The position numbers were made by a program, and so were the translations under genes. Under the pieces are notes generated by a model that saw only the letters and a list, made by a program, of their open reading frames with translations, was not told the origin of the DNA and ran no database searches. This document shows, in pieces, positions 5,812 to 6,145 of a DNA stretch of 6,145 bases. Numbering within the stretch: position 1 is the first letter of the stretch; the number at the start of each line of letters is the position of its first letter. The stretch comes from Ktedonobacteraceae bacterium (GTDB lineage Bacteria > Chloroflexota > Ktedonobacteria > Ktedonobacterales > Ktedonobacteraceae): NCBI GenBank assembly GCA_017354095.1, contig JAFMRP010000314.1, forward strand, positions 1-6,145, given 5' to 3'.

Positions 5812-5819
5812 ACCTCCTC
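5812..5819 (-). promoter_or_regulatory. Ribosome-binding site of the small CxxC membrane protein
   Basis: Minus-strand AGAGGAGG, a near-perfect Shine-Dalgarno sequence, about 7 bases before ATG 5805. It fixes the start against the longer open frame reaching 5994. Confidence 0.75.
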
Positions 5820-6081
5820 TGATCGCTGAATAACGTTTCCACTTATCTATTCTTTTTGCAAGGGCAAGAAACGGTCGTTGGCTGTTGATGACAAGGCGTT
5901 GTGCGTAAACTTTTCGTTGCTTAGCGCGGCATGTAGTTTTGATGATTAGAAGGGCCGGGCATTGTGTAAGGTGCGAAAGAAATAGGCTGTACATCAGTTA
6001 AGATAATGGAGGCGCGGTGATATTGCGAGGTATTTTTTCACACTGAAGAAAAGTGAGGTAAATTGAGGGGCGTTTTGAACG
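5820..6081. other. Intergenic region between the hydratase gene and the small CxxC gene
   Basis: About 260 bases without a convincing gene. It must hold the 3' end of the hydratase transcript and probably the promoter of the small CxxC gene. No sigma70 promoter with good boxes and spacing could be picked on the minus strand, and no hairpin followed by a minus-strand T run was found after 6082, so read-through from the hydratase gene is possible. Confidence 0.5.
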
Positions 6082-6145
6082 TTATTTGCCCTGCCAGTGT
6101 GGTTTGCGCTTTTCTATGTGCGCGCTGATGCCCTCCGCGAAATCG
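6082..6145 (-). CDS. Enoyl-CoA hydratase/isomerase family protein, C-terminal 20 codons only
   Basis: On the minus strand, a frame open from the right edge (first full codon at 6144) encodes DFAEGISAHIEKRKPHWQGK and stops at TAA 6084-6082. An ending of the form D-F-x-E-G-x-x-A-x-x-E-K-R-K-P-x-x-x-G-K is typical of crotonase-family enoyl-CoA hydratases, which hydrate trans-2-enoyl-CoA in the second step of beta-oxidation. Only the C-terminal helix is seen, so the exact substrate or reaction (hydratase, isomerase or another crotonase) cannot be told. Its presence on the same strand as the ligase and dehydrogenase genes supports a fatty-acid degradation neighbourhood, though three genes lie between. 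Confidence 0.8.
   Translation of the reverse strand, partial: DFAEGISAHIEKRKPHWQGK

Noticed and set aside
5806..5994. 63-residue N-terminal extension of the small CxxC protein
   Set aside because: No ribosome site at 5994, the extension looks like translated non-coding sequence, and a near-perfect ribosome site precedes the ATG at 5805, where a membrane anchor begins.
6034..6060. Possible terminator after the hydratase gene (T run near a CAC/GTG dyad)
   Set aside because: The T run is on the plus strand before the dyad; read on the minus strand the stem is followed by A residues.

Overview
The window carries a small fatty-acid degradation locus, its probable regulator, and two unrelated-looking genes for zinc-binding proteins. 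Base composition is moderate (by eye about 54% G+C). Start sites have clear purine-rich Shine-Dalgarno sequences and sigma70-type promoters. The mix of an E. coli-like FadD, a Bacillus YusJ-like acyl-CoA dehydrogenase, an MmyB/MltR-type XRE regulator and a zinc-ribbon plus FHA protein suggests a Chloroflexota bacterium, perhaps of the Ktedonobacteria. That placement is inference; there is no rRNA or marker gene to confirm it.

Layout. Positions 1-2680 (minus strand) hold a two-gene operon: a long-chain acyl-CoA ligase (875-2680), then an acyl-CoA dehydrogenase (866 down to the left edge, 3' part missing). Only 8 bases separate them, and the dehydrogenase ribosome-binding site lies inside the last ligase codons. 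Positions 2681-2881 are a divergent control region with two back-to-back promoters and several inverted and direct repeats. Positions 2882-3670 (plus) encode an XRE helix-turn-helix regulator with an MmyB-like sensor domain. Positions 3839-5449 (plus) encode a 536-residue protein with an N-terminal domain containing a hydrophobic segment, two zinc ribbons, a long Pro/Gln-rich linker with a repeated Tyr-x-Pro-Pro/Ser motif, and a C-terminal FHA domain. A strong hairpin terminator follows at 5487-5520. Positions 5551-5805 (minus) encode an 84-residue membrane-anchored CxxC protein convergent with the FHA gene. Positions 6082-6145 (minus) are the last 20 codons and stop of an enoyl-CoA hydratase/isomerase family gene that enters from the right.

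How the parts fit. Ligase, dehydrogenase and hydratase match activation and the first two steps of beta-oxidation, all on the minus strand. A family relative of the regulator, MltR of Chloroflexus aurantiacus, was crystallised with a fatty acid in its PAS-like domain (established knowledge, recalled). The shared promoter region here therefore suggests an acyl-ligand-responsive switch for the ligase-dehydrogenase operon, with probable autoregulation. This is the most interesting hypothesis in the window. The FHA/zinc-ribbon protein suggests phosphothreonine-dependent signalling at a membrane, but no partner kinase is visible.
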